Origin: Candidatus Eubacterium faecigallinarum
GTDB lineage: Bacteria; Bacillota; Clostridia; Oscillospirales; Acutalibacteraceae
Direction: 5' to 3'
NCBI GenBank assembly: GCA_019115455.1
Contig: DXDN01000005.1
Location: forward strand, 124,001-188,000
DNA length: 64,000 nucleotides
Part shown: positions 1 to 6,097 of the stretch, one piece after another
Position numbering within the stretch: the stretch's first letter is position 1
Layout of the letters: every line of letters starts with the position of its first letter
Translations under genes and position numbers: made by a program
The notes under the pieces: model-generated
Database searches by the model: none
The model's input: only the letters and a program-made list of their open reading frames with translations
What the model was told of the DNA's origin: nothing

Positions 1-354
1 CGTGAACACATGAAAAAGCATGCAAAGATTCTTAAGCCGAAGTTTGATATGGTTATTGAGCATCTGGAGAAAGAACTCGGCAACAGGGGAATCGCTCAGT
101 GGATAAATCCAAACGGCGGATATTTCATCAGCCTTGACGTAATGAACGGCTGTGCCAAGAGAACAGGCGAGCTTTGCAAGGAGGCAGGAGTAACCCTTAC
201 ACCCGTTGGTGCAACATATCCTTACGGCATAGACCCTAACGACAGCAATATACGTATTGCTCCGTCATATCCTCCGGTTTCAGAGCTTGATGTGGCGGCA
301 GAGCTGCTTTGCATCTGTGTGCGTCTTGCATGCGTAGAAAAATTGTTAGGATAA
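1..354 (+). CDS. PLP-dependent aminotransferase, C-terminal part (partial gene)
   Basis: The frame is open from base 1 (R-E-H before the first ATG), so this is the last 117 residues of a gene that starts outside the window. It matches the small C-terminal domain of fold-type I aminotransferases: NPNGGYFISL, then a KEAGVTLTPVGATYPYG stretch and NIRIAPSYPP, where the Arg of the IRIAP segment is the usual carboxylate-binding arginine. The pattern resembles the aspartate/alanine-glyoxylate aminotransferase-like family (Pfam PF12897). The catalytic lysine lies upstream and cannot be checked. The next gene starts 6 bases after the stop, so the two are probably cotranscribed. Confidence 0.8.
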   Translation, partial: REHMKKHAKILKPKFDMVIEHLEKELGNRGIAQWINPNGGYFISLDVMNGCAKRTGELCKEAGVTLTPVGATYPYGIDPNDSNIRIAPSYPPVSELDVAAELLCICVRLACVEKLLG

Positions 355-359
355 TTTGA

Positions 360-1148
360 ATGAAAATCGGTGCATCTACTGCCTGCTTTTATCCCATGGA
401 GACAGAGCAGGCGCTTAAGAAAATATGCAAACTGGGTTTTGAAAAGGCAGAGGTGTTTATGAACGCCCCCAGCGAGCTTGAGGAAAATTTTGTCAGGGAA
501 CTTGACAAAATAGCGAAGGACGGAGGGACGGATATTATATCCGTTCATCCGTTTTCCAGTTTTTTGGAATCATCGTGTATTTTTGGTGATTATAAAAGAA
601 GATTTGACGATTATATCGGGCTTTATCAGAAGACATGCCACGCTGCGGCACTCCTGGGTGCAAAGTACGTCGTTATACACGGCGCAGTAGCTTCGCCTAA
701 AATTCCAATCCCCGACGAGAGGTATTTTGAGCGGTTTCGCCTCCTAATTGATATAGGAAAATCAGAGGGCGTGACCGTATGCCAGGAGAATGTAAACAGA
801 TTCAAAAGCCAGTCCATGGAATTCTGTAAGAAGATGCGGGATGAACTGGGCGAGGATTACAATATGGTTTTTGATATAAAACAGACTGTCAGAGCCCGTC
901 AGGACACCTTTGCGTTTTTAAAGGAATTCAGTCATCAGATAAGGCATCTTCATATCAGTGACAACAGCAGGGAGGGCGACTGCCTGCCTCCCGGCAAGGG
1001 TAATTTCGATTTTAAAAAGCTTAAGGATATTATGGATTCAGCCGGATATGACGGCGACGCTGTTATTGAGATATATTCCGGCAGTTATGACGTCTTTAAA
1101 GAGCTGGAGGAAAGTAAGGTTTATCTTAACGGAATATGGCAAAGGTAG
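360..1148 (+). CDS. Sugar phosphate isomerase/epimerase (xylose-isomerase-like TIM barrel)
   Basis: A 262-residue cytoplasmic protein of the AP-endonuclease-2/xylose-isomerase TIM-barrel family. It starts MKIGASTACFYP, has the metal-site-like strands KYVVIHG, VCQENVNR, MVFDIKQT and HLHISDN, and ends with VIEIYSG. These positions correspond to the Glu/Asp/His/Glu metal ligands of the family, and the size is usual. The substrate cannot be read from sequence. It lies between an aminotransferase gene (6-base gap) and a DMT exporter that overlaps its end by 13 bases, suggesting a small catabolic or metabolite-export operon. It could equally be an inosose or hydroxypyruvate isomerase-like enzyme. 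Confidence 0.8.
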   Translation: MKIGASTACFYPMETEQALKKICKLGFEKAEVFMNAPSELEENFVRELDKIAKDGGTDIISVHPFSSFLESSCIFGDYKRRFDDYIGLYQKTCHAAALLGAKYVVIHGAVASPKIPIPDERYFERFRLLIDIGKSEGVTVCQENVNRFKSQSMEFCKKMRDELGEDYNMVFDIKQTVRARQDTFAFLKEFSHQIRHLHISDNSREGDCLPPGKGNFDFKKLKDIMDSAGYDGDAVIEIYSGSYDVFKELEESKVYLNGIWQR

Positions 1149-2032
1149 AATTAAGCAACAGAACCAAGGGTATAATTTGTATTCTGCTGTCCGCTCTTTC
1201 GTTCAGCGGAATGAGCAGTTTTATTAATCTTTCGGGCGACGTGCCTGTTTTTCAAAAAGTGTTTTTCAGAAATTTGGTGGCATTTTTTATTGCCGCAGCA
1301 ATGCTTTTGAAAAATCATGAAAAATTTTTGCCGAAAAAGGGCATGATAAAATATCATCTTTTAAGGTCAAGTGCCGGTCTTATCGGCGTTTTCGGCAATT
1401 TTTATGCCACTACAAAAATGGCGTCAACGGCGGACGCGGCAATTCTTAATAAGATGAGCCCGTTTTTTACGCTGATTTTTTCGGCAATTTTTTTAAAGGA
1501 AAAAGTAAAGCCGCGCCAGGCAATAGCTATCGGAATAGCTTTTATCGGGGCGATGTTCGTCATTAAACCCACTATGGGCAACTCTGAGCTTTTTCCGTCA
1601 TTATGCGGTTTTGTGGGCGGCTTGTGTGCCGGCGCTGCGTATACATGCGTGCGCCATATGGGTAATAAGGGAGAAAACGGAAGATTCACCGTGTTTTTCT
1701 TTTCACTCTTTTCCTGCGTGGTAACTGCCCCGTACCTGATATTCGACTTCCATCCGATGACGAAAATGCAGTGGTTCTACCTTATCATGGTGGGACTTTG
1801 CGCCGCCGGCGGTCAGTTTGGTATTACAGCGGCATATACCTTCGCCCCCAGCAGGGAAATTTCGGTTTACGATTATTCAAATGTTATTTTCACGGCAATC
1901 AGCGGCTACTTCTTCCTGGGCGGTCAGGTGCCTGACTTGTGGTCGTTTGTCGGCTATTTTATCATCTGTGCAATGGCTGTCTGGATGTTCGTATACAATA
2001 ACAGGGAGTACAATCTCAAAAAGCAGGGATAA
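1136..2032 (+). CDS. DMT-superfamily (EamA) transporter
   Basis: A 298-residue integral membrane protein with about ten hydrophobic helices in two EamA repeats: residues about 12-145 (ILNKMSPFFTLIFSAIFLKEKVKP marks the end of the first repeat) and about 155-290 (the second ends near GYFIICAMAVWMF). The KMSPFFTLIFSAIFLKEK signature is typical of drug/metabolite exporters. The start overlaps the isomerase gene by 13 bases, implying translational coupling. The substrate is unknown; members export amino acids, purines or sugars. Confidence 0.85.
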   Translation: MAKVELSNRTKGIICILLSALSFSGMSSFINLSGDVPVFQKVFFRNLVAFFIAAAMLLKNHEKFLPKKGMIKYHLLRSSAGLIGVFGNFYATTKMASTADAAILNKMSPFFTLIFSAIFLKEKVKPRQAIAIGIAFIGAMFVIKPTMGNSELFPSLCGFVGGLCAGAAYTCVRHMGNKGENGRFTVFFFSLFSCVVTAPYLIFDFHPMTKMQWFYLIMVGLCAAGGQFGITAAYTFAPSREISVYDYSNVIFTAISGYFFLGGQVPDLWSFVGYFIICAMAVWMFVYNNREYNLKKQG

Positions 2033-2062
2033 AGTCAATATATTGTTGTAAAGTAAAAATAC

Positions 2063-2091
2063 TTGCATTTTTCTATATGTTGTGTTATAAT
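2063..2091 (+). promoter_or_regulatory. Promoter of nrdR with possible NrdR boxes
   Basis: TTGCAT (2063-2068), 17-base spacer, TATAAT (2086-2091) with an extended TGT before the -10. The spacer holds CTATATGTTGTGT (2073-2085), which differs at one position from the right 13 bases of the known NrdR box (ACACWATATATWGTGT), although the first three box bases do not match. A second core, ATATATTG, starts 21 bases further on, about two helical turns away. Paired boxes in phase are the known arrangement for NrdR, so autoregulation is plausible but unproven. Confidence 0.6.
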
Positions 2092-2121
2092 GCAAATATA
2101 TTGACCTTGGAGGGAAGTCAG

Positions 2122-2565
2122 ATGAGATGTCCGTTTTGCGGTTATGAGGAAAGTAAGGTTATAGATTCTCGCCCCACAGACGAAAATGAGCGCATACGCC
2201 GCAGGCGTGAGTGTCTTCAGTGCAGCAAGCGCTTTACTACGTACGAAACCATTGAGGACGTGCCTATAATCGTTATAAAGAAAGACAAGAGCAGGGAAGT
2301 TTTCGACAGGAATAAGATTCTCAAGGGAATGCTTCGTGCCTGCGAAAAAAGGTCTGTCAGCGTATCTGAGCTGGAAACCGCAATATCCGAGATTGAGGCG
2401 ACGCTCCAGTCCGCTATTGACAGGGAGGTTACTTCCGTAAGAATCGGCGAGCTTATTATGGAAAAGCTTAAGCAGATCGACGAAGTGGCATATATCCGCT
2501 TTGCCTCTGTATATAAAGAATTTGATTCGGTCGAGGCTTTCCGTGAGGAAATTTCAAAAATGTAA
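2122..2565 (+). CDS. nrdR: Transcriptional repressor NrdR
   Basis: A 147-residue regulator of ribonucleotide reductase genes. The N-terminal zinc ribbon reads MRCPFCG with the partner CLQC near residue 31. An ATP-cone domain follows from about residue 49 (VPIIVIKKDKSREVFDRNKI, then IREAY-like VAYIRFASVYKEF). Length and order are standard. The ATG at 2122 was chosen over the longer ORF start because GGAGGG sits 7 bases upstream and family members begin with MRCPFC. It has its own promoter and is followed by an intrinsic terminator at about 2677-2710. No ribonucleotide reductase gene is in the window. Confidence 0.95.
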   Translation: MRCPFCGYEESKVIDSRPTDENERIRRRRECLQCSKRFTTYETIEDVPIIVIKKDKSREVFDRNKILKGMLRACEKRSVSVSELETAISEIEATLQSAIDREVTSVRIGELIMEKLKQIDEVAYIRFASVYKEFDSVEAFREEISKM

Positions 2566-2568
2566 ATG

Positions 2569-2647
2569 TACTCACAACCACCGGTTGAACTGGTAGTCTG
2601 AGTAGGAACTAAAAGAGCCGCTACCGGCTCGCTGACAGAAAGTCGGC
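2569..2647 (+). other. Cluster of three adjacent hairpins (structured non-coding element)
   Basis: Starting 4 bases after the nrdR stop: an outer stem TACTCA/TGAGTA (2569-2574 with 2599-2604) enclosing a hairpin of ACCACCGGTT with ACTGGTAGT (2577-2597, one mismatch); a linker AGGAACTAAAA; hairpin GAGCCG/CGGCTC (2615-2630); and hairpin GCTGAC/GTCGGC (2631-2647, one G-U). Stacked G+C-rich hairpins in an A+T-rich gap look like a small structured RNA or the palindromic end of a degraded IS200/IS605-type element. No transposase is present. The pairing is read from the sequence; the identity is unknown. Confidence 0.5.
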
Positions 2648-2676
2648 ACTGAAATTTGATATTGTATTACTATTTT

Positions 2677-2710
2677 AAACAGCCGCTTTCGTGCGGCTGT
2701 TTTGCTTTTT
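2677..2710 (+). terminator. Intrinsic terminator after nrdR
   Basis: AAACAGCCGC pairs with GCGGCTGTTT around the loop TTTCGT, followed by TTTTGCTTTTT. The 10-bp stem and T-tract make this a strong terminator for nrdR and the hairpin element. Confidence 0.85.
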
Positions 2711-2774
2711 GCTTACTTAATATCTTACATTTCGTTTGGAAATCTAAAGGCATTTAAACATAGCTATACTGATT

Positions 2775-2802
2775 TTGATAAAAATAAAGTATTTTATATT
2801 AT
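2775..2802 (+). promoter_or_regulatory. Candidate promoter upstream of the retron
   Basis: TTGATA (2775-2780), 16-base spacer, TATTAT (2797-2802). It points toward the retron and lies 30 bases before a perfect palindrome. The region is A+T-rich, so chance matches are likely and this is weaker than the promoter at 2919. Confidence 0.3.
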
Positions 2803-2831
2803 ATAGTGAAAATGCTAAATTCAGCAGAGCT

Positions 2832-2868
2832 AACAGTTCAATTGAACTGTTCTATTCTATTCTATTCT
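2832..2868. repeat. Perfect 20-bp palindrome followed by TTCTA repeats
   Basis: AACAGTTCAATTGAACTGTT (2832-2851) is exactly self-complementary. It runs into three TTCTA units plus TTCT (2850-2868). The palindrome could be a dimeric-repressor operator or form a hairpin; no T-tract suits a terminator. A tandem AATAAACTC pair follows at 2892-2909. Apart from these and the promoter candidates, nothing is seen between 2711 and 2918. Confidence 0.6.
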
Positions 2869-2918
2869 TAATGATATTAACTGAGAATATGAATAAACTC
2901 AATAAACTCTCCTATTAA

Positions 2919-2947
2919 TTGACAAAGAATGCATTTATTGTTAATAT
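2919..2947 (+). promoter_or_regulatory. Promoter of the retron ncRNA
   Basis: Consensus TTGACA (2919-2924), 17-base spacer, TAATAT (2942-2947). Transcription would begin at about 2954, exactly where the a1 repeat of the retron ncRNA begins (2955). That agreement supports both calls. Confidence 0.75.
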
Positions 2948-2954
2948 TAAATTA

Positions 2955-3133
2955 TAACAGTGGTGATAGCGTTACCTTGGTGATTGCAGGTCAAGGTTGA
3001 ATAGCGAGTCGCTATTCGTGATTATAAAATTATGTTCAACTTACGAAAGTTGTTCCACTTGATAAGAATAATCGCTTCACGATTTACAATCAAGCTTCAC
3101 AACATTTCTTATCACATTGTATCACCACTGTTA
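2955..3133 (+). ncRNA. Retron msr-msd non-coding RNA
   Basis: About 179 nt bounded by perfect 14-bp inverted repeats TAACAGTGGTGATA (a1, 2955-2968) and TATCACCACTGTTA (a2, 3120-3133). Directly after a1 comes GC in the context TAGC, so G2969 is the likely branching guanosine. The msr part holds hairpins ACCTTG/CAAGGT (2974-2997), GAATAGCGA/TCGCTATTC (2999-3017) and CAACTT/AAGTTG (3037-3052). The msd part is a long stem-loop, TGATAAGAA/TTCTTATCA (3060-3068 with 3106-3114), with a small inner hairpin AATCG/CGATT. This architecture, placed 13 bases before a reverse transcriptase start, is the classical retron layout. The exact msd boundaries need experiment. Confidence 0.9.
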
Positions 3134-3146
3134 ATTGGGAGTAACT

Positions 3147-4040
3147 ATGGAAAACGAACTGATAAACGGAATTAGCAATAGAGAACTTTATTATTTATCA
3201 AATAACGCTAATAAACTGTATCATAGAATTACAATCCCAAAGAAAAACGGCAAATATAGAATTGTGTATGCACCAAGCCAAAATTTAAAATGGTGTCAAA
3301 AGCAAATTGCAGAAAACTATCTTAACGATTATCATATTTCTAAATATGCTACAGCATATCAAAGGAAAATCAGCATTGTTGATAATGCAGCAGTACACTC
3401 AAACAAGAAATTTATACTAAAGCTTGATATTGAAAATTTTTTCGGAAGCATTGATTTCAATAAAGTTTTCAATATGTTTTATAGGCATTATCCAAAGAAT
3501 ATAAGCAAGCTGTTTGCAGAAATATGCACATATAAGGATACCCTTGTGCAGGGCTCTCCGGCATCACCTGTAATATCAAACATTGTTATGTACGATATTG
3601 ATACTATTATTGGGAATCTATGCCGGGAGAGGGGAGTTACTTACACTCGTTATTGTGATGATTTAACTTTTTCGTCAAACGCTAAACTTTATGATGTGTA
3701 TCATTTTGTGAAGCGATTACTGTTGAAATATGGTTTTTATCTGAATGGCAGAAAGACTCACTTTGTCAATAACAGTCATCAACAAAATGTAACCGGAATA
3801 GTTGTAAACAAAAAGCCACAGGTATCCGCAGAATATAGAAGAAAACTTAGGCAGGAAATATATTACTGTAAAAAGTACGGTGTTGAAAATCACATTGCAC
3901 ACTGTAATTTAAACTATAGCGCCTGTGAATATTTGTATAAATTAAAGGGAAAAATTGGTTTTGTTTTATCCGTGAATAAGAATGACAAGGAATTTACGGA
4001 ATATCTGGTTTTTATAAATGATTTGATAAAGATATTCTGA
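3147..4040 (+). CDS. Retron-type reverse transcriptase
   Basis: A 297-residue RNA-directed DNA polymerase that would copy the msd part of the adjacent ncRNA into multicopy single-stranded DNA linked 2'-5' to the msr RNA. Motifs in order: YRIVYAPS (about residue 37), retron-specific NAxxH as NAAVH (80-84), catalytic Asp in ILKLDIENFF (D94), QGSPASP (135-141), the YxDD box as YCDD (169-172) and VTG (215-217). The C-terminal LKGKIGFV matches the thumb/X region of retron RTs. ATG 3147 is preferred over TTG 3135 because GGGAG lies 5 bases upstream. There is no fused domain, no adjacent effector ORF, and a strong terminator follows. A+T content is higher than in neighbouring genes, consistent with acquisition by transfer. 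Retrons usually act in phage defence. Confidence 0.93.
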   Translation: MENELINGISNRELYYLSNNANKLYHRITIPKKNGKYRIVYAPSQNLKWCQKQIAENYLNDYHISKYATAYQRKISIVDNAAVHSNKKFILKLDIENFFGSIDFNKVFNMFYRHYPKNISKLFAEICTYKDTLVQGSPASPVISNIVMYDIDTIIGNLCRERGVTYTRYCDDLTFSSNAKLYDVYHFVKRLLLKYGFYLNGRKTHFVNNSHQQNVTGIVVNKKPQVSAEYRRKLRQEIYYCKKYGVENHIAHCNLNYSACEYLYKLKGKIGFVLSVNKNDKEFTEYLVFINDLIKIF

Positions 4041-4115
4041 ATATCTGCTGCCGAGTGCAATTATATGCTGTCATAGCGTTCTGGCAGACACACGAATATA
4101 AAATCCAAAAAATTA

Positions 4116-4152
4116 AAAACAGACTGTTGTGAAAATCATAACAGTCTGTTTT
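4116..4152. terminator. Bidirectional terminator after the retron
   Basis: AAAACAGACTGTT (4116-4128) pairs perfectly with AACAGTCTGTTTT (4140-4152). With A- and T-tracts on both sides it can end the retron transcript (+) and the sigma/anti-sigma transcript (-). Otherwise nothing is seen between 4041 and 4264. Confidence 0.85.
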
Positions 4153-4264
4153 ACTATTTGATTAAGAGGATAATAAAGCACAGCGCATAACAGGATTGTC
4201 ATAACAGTTAGAACTCACTAAATTGTTATTACGTTATTTACCTGCCTTTATGTGCTTTTTTGTT

Positions 4265-4984
4265 TTACTGTTCGCCCAGGGATTTGACGAAATTAGTTAT
4301 ATTTTCTTTTGCCGCAGCTTCGTCCAATCCGGCAGAATAGGTTATCTGATAAATCGTATTGCCGTTAGCGTAGAAAATAAATCCTGAGTAACCGAATTGC
4401 TCGTCGCCCATGTATGTTACGACTACGTCCATACCGTTTACATTTATGATTTCGCCGGTGCTGTTTTCATCGCCCGTGCTCCAGAATCCGTCAATATCTT
4501 CTTGTTCTATGTCCTGTATAACGGTCATGGAAATTGAACCACCATTGTCGTTTGACATGTCGTACATTGCGGATGTGTATTGGGGGAGGAAATCAATTTT
4601 ATTGTCGATATGGTATTCTTTACTTATAAGATCTCCCGGGATTATAACATCTTTAAAGCCTGAGTCCATAAGAGTTTTTACGATATCGTTATCAGTATCG
4701 CTTAACTTCTTCGGATTTTTCTGTGCTTTTGAAAACTGGAGCGAGAAGTCGCTAAATTCCGTTATTTCAACAATTCCCTTGTTATCATTCATAACTCTGA
4801 CAACGGCGGCTGTAACACTTGTTGCCGCCAGCAGGAAAACGACTGCCGCAATCAGAGCGATTACTTTTTTACTGAGCTTGATTCTTTTCTTTTCGGTATC
4901 TTTTGACACAGCTACCATCCTTTCTACTAATTCACTGTCAGGCTCTATGCCGTCAAAATACTCTGTAATTCTATTCTTAAGCAT
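4265..4984 (-). CDS. Membrane-anchored anti-sigma factor (DUF4367-like)
   Basis: A 239-residue protein with a short cytoplasmic N-terminus (about 1-40, basic KKRIKLSKK just before the membrane), one transmembrane helix (about 41-62, VIALIAAVVFLLAATSVTAAVV) and an extracellular domain of about 175 residues ending in a NGNTIYQITYSAGLDEAAAKENI pattern like DUF4367. It overlaps the ECF sigma gene by 8 bases and has AAGGAGGG before its ATG, the classical sigma/anti-sigma pairing. It probably holds the sigma factor at the membrane until an envelope signal arrives. There is no obvious HxxxCxxC zinc anti-sigma motif. Confidence 0.75.
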   Translation of the reverse strand: MLKNRITEYFDGIEPDSELVERMVAVSKDTEKKRIKLSKKVIALIAAVVFLLAATSVTAAVVRVMNDNKGIVEITEFSDFSLQFSKAQKNPKKLSDTDNDIVKTLMDSGFKDVIIPGDLISKEYHIDNKIDFLPQYTSAMYDMSNDNGGSISMTVIQDIEQEDIDGFWSTGDENSTGEIINVNGMDVVVTYMGDEQFGYSGFIFYANGNTIYQITYSAGLDEAAAKENITNFVKSLGEQ

Positions 4985-5459
4985 TTGAACCCTCCTTTTC
5001 CAAAATGGATTTTAGTTTTTTTCTTGACCTTGAAAGTGATGTTCTGACTGCGGAGTGATTCATGTTCATCATGTGGGCAATTTCCTTAGTGGTATAGCCC
5101 TCATAATAGTACAGGTAAATTATCGTCCTGGCGTCAGAAGTAAGCTTTTTCAGCGCAAATTCAAGGTCGATTTTTTCATTGTCACGGTATTCAATTTCGT
5201 TGCTGATTGCCTCAGTTCTTTTATTCCATGCCTGAGTCATAAAGCTTTTGGAACAGTTGAGAGCTACTTTGATAAACCATGCTTTTTCGTGTGCTTCATC
5301 GTTAAAATGAGGCTTTTTTCTTATGTAGCGCAAAAAAACATTTTGGTAAATATCATCGCTGTCGGCACGGTTTGATGTGACTGAATAGGCGATCCTGTAT
5401 ACTGCTGATGAGTATTTTCTTATGATTTCTTCTTCATTCGTCGACGAATTTTTGACCAT
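4977..5459 (-). CDS. ECF-type RNA polymerase sigma factor
   Basis: A 160-residue sigma-70-family protein with only regions 2 and 4. Region 2 is about 10-80 (YRIAYSVTSNRADSDDIYQNVFLRYI); region 4 is about 105-155 (ARTIIYLYYYEGYTTKEIAHMMNMNHSAVRTSLSRSRKKL, the helix-turn-helix). The start at 5459 is chosen because AAAGGAGG lies 8 bases before this ATG; the longer ORF start has no such site. It is coupled to the anti-sigma gene. Extracytoplasmic-function sigmas direct envelope-stress regulons, and the target genes cannot be inferred here. Confidence 0.92.
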   Translation of the reverse strand: MVKNSSTNEEEIIRKYSSAVYRIAYSVTSNRADSDDIYQNVFLRYIRKKPHFNDEAHEKAWFIKVALNCSKSFMTQAWNKRTEAISNEIEYRDNEKIDLEFALKKLTSDARTIIYLYYYEGYTTKEIAHMMNMNHSAVRTSLSRSRKKLKSILEKEGSNA

Positions 5460-5499
5460 TATGAAGCCTCCTTTCATCAATAAAACCTTTTAAGGTGCC

Positions 5500-5510
5500 G
5501 AAATGTTACA
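5500..5510 (-). promoter_or_regulatory. Possible ECF-type autoregulatory -35 element
   Basis: On the minus strand, 40-50 bases before the sigma start, the sequence reads TGTAACATTTCGG. A TGTAAC/GTAACA -35 is typical of promoters read by ECF sigmas of this kind, which often drive their own gene. The -10 is not clear, so this is tentative. Confidence 0.3.
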
Positions 5511-5527
5511 TAATATTGTAAAAAAAA

Positions 5528-5563
5528 TAAAGCCGGCGGGATATCAGTTCTTCGTCGGCTTTA
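5528..5563. terminator. Hairpin terminator between two minus-strand operons
   Basis: TAAAGCCG (5528-5535) pairs with CGGCTTTA (5556-5563), flanked by A-rich and T-rich runs. On the minus strand it follows the 6097-5594 gene and would end that operon before the sigma gene. Confidence 0.6.
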
Positions 5564-5593
5564 ATAAATGTATTAATTTTTACTGTGAGAGCT

Positions 5594-6097
5594 TCATTCT
5601 CCCTGCGTGTTGTCACTGCTTGCGCTGATTTCATTTTGCGCTGACTGCGGCAGACGTGAGATAATCTCGTCGCTTACCTTCTTTAATGTGCTCTTTGTGG
5701 TGATTCCGATATAAACGGTGACAACTCTCTCATCTTTTAATGTGAAAATAATTTTTGACTGCCTGTCAACAAAGTTTTTAACAAGGCTTGCTTTTTCGTC
5801 TTTCTCAGTTTCAACCTTGACGATATCCTCATAGGCAAAAATATTGTCGTTGTCAATGCCGGTAAACTCCAGCTCGTCGTCATGAAATTTTACACCGTGG
5901 GATACGATTTCCTTGGTTACCAGCACCGCCACAATAAACGCTAACACAACGCACGCCGCAAAAAATATTACGGAGGTTGCCTGACGCTTGGCAAGAGTCT
6001 TTACGGCGAAGATTGCATATCCGATAACTGCTATGTCAAGTAAACCCACAACAAAAATCTGTATCGGCGACAGTATTCTTATAAATTTATCTTTCAT
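5594..6097 (-). CDS. Two-helix membrane protein with PH-like C-terminal domain
   Basis: A 167-residue protein not assigned to a named family. Two transmembrane helices (about 10-32 and 42-63) are followed by a cytoplasmic domain of about 90 residues (GVKFHDDELEFTGIDNDNIFAYEDIVKVETEKDE ...) that has the beta-rich look of bacterial PH-like domains such as bPH_3, then a low-complexity Ser/Gln tail. The start has AAGGAGAG upstream and overlaps the pseudouridine synthase stop by 4 bases (ATGA). The function is unknown. Confidence 0.65.
   Translation of the reverse strand: MKDKFIRILSPIQIFVVGLLDIAVIGYAIFAVKTLAKRQATSVIFFAACVVLAFIVAVLVTKEIVSHGVKFHDDELEFTGIDNDNIFAYEDIVKVETEKDEKASLVKNFVDRQSKIIFTLKDERVVTVYIGITTKSTLKKVSDEIISRLPQSAQNEISASSDNTQGE

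Noticed and set aside
2812-2871. A 19-codon ORF starting ATG 2812 before the retron
   Set aside because: No ribosome site, and it consists of the palindrome and TTCTA repeats; not a credible retron effector.
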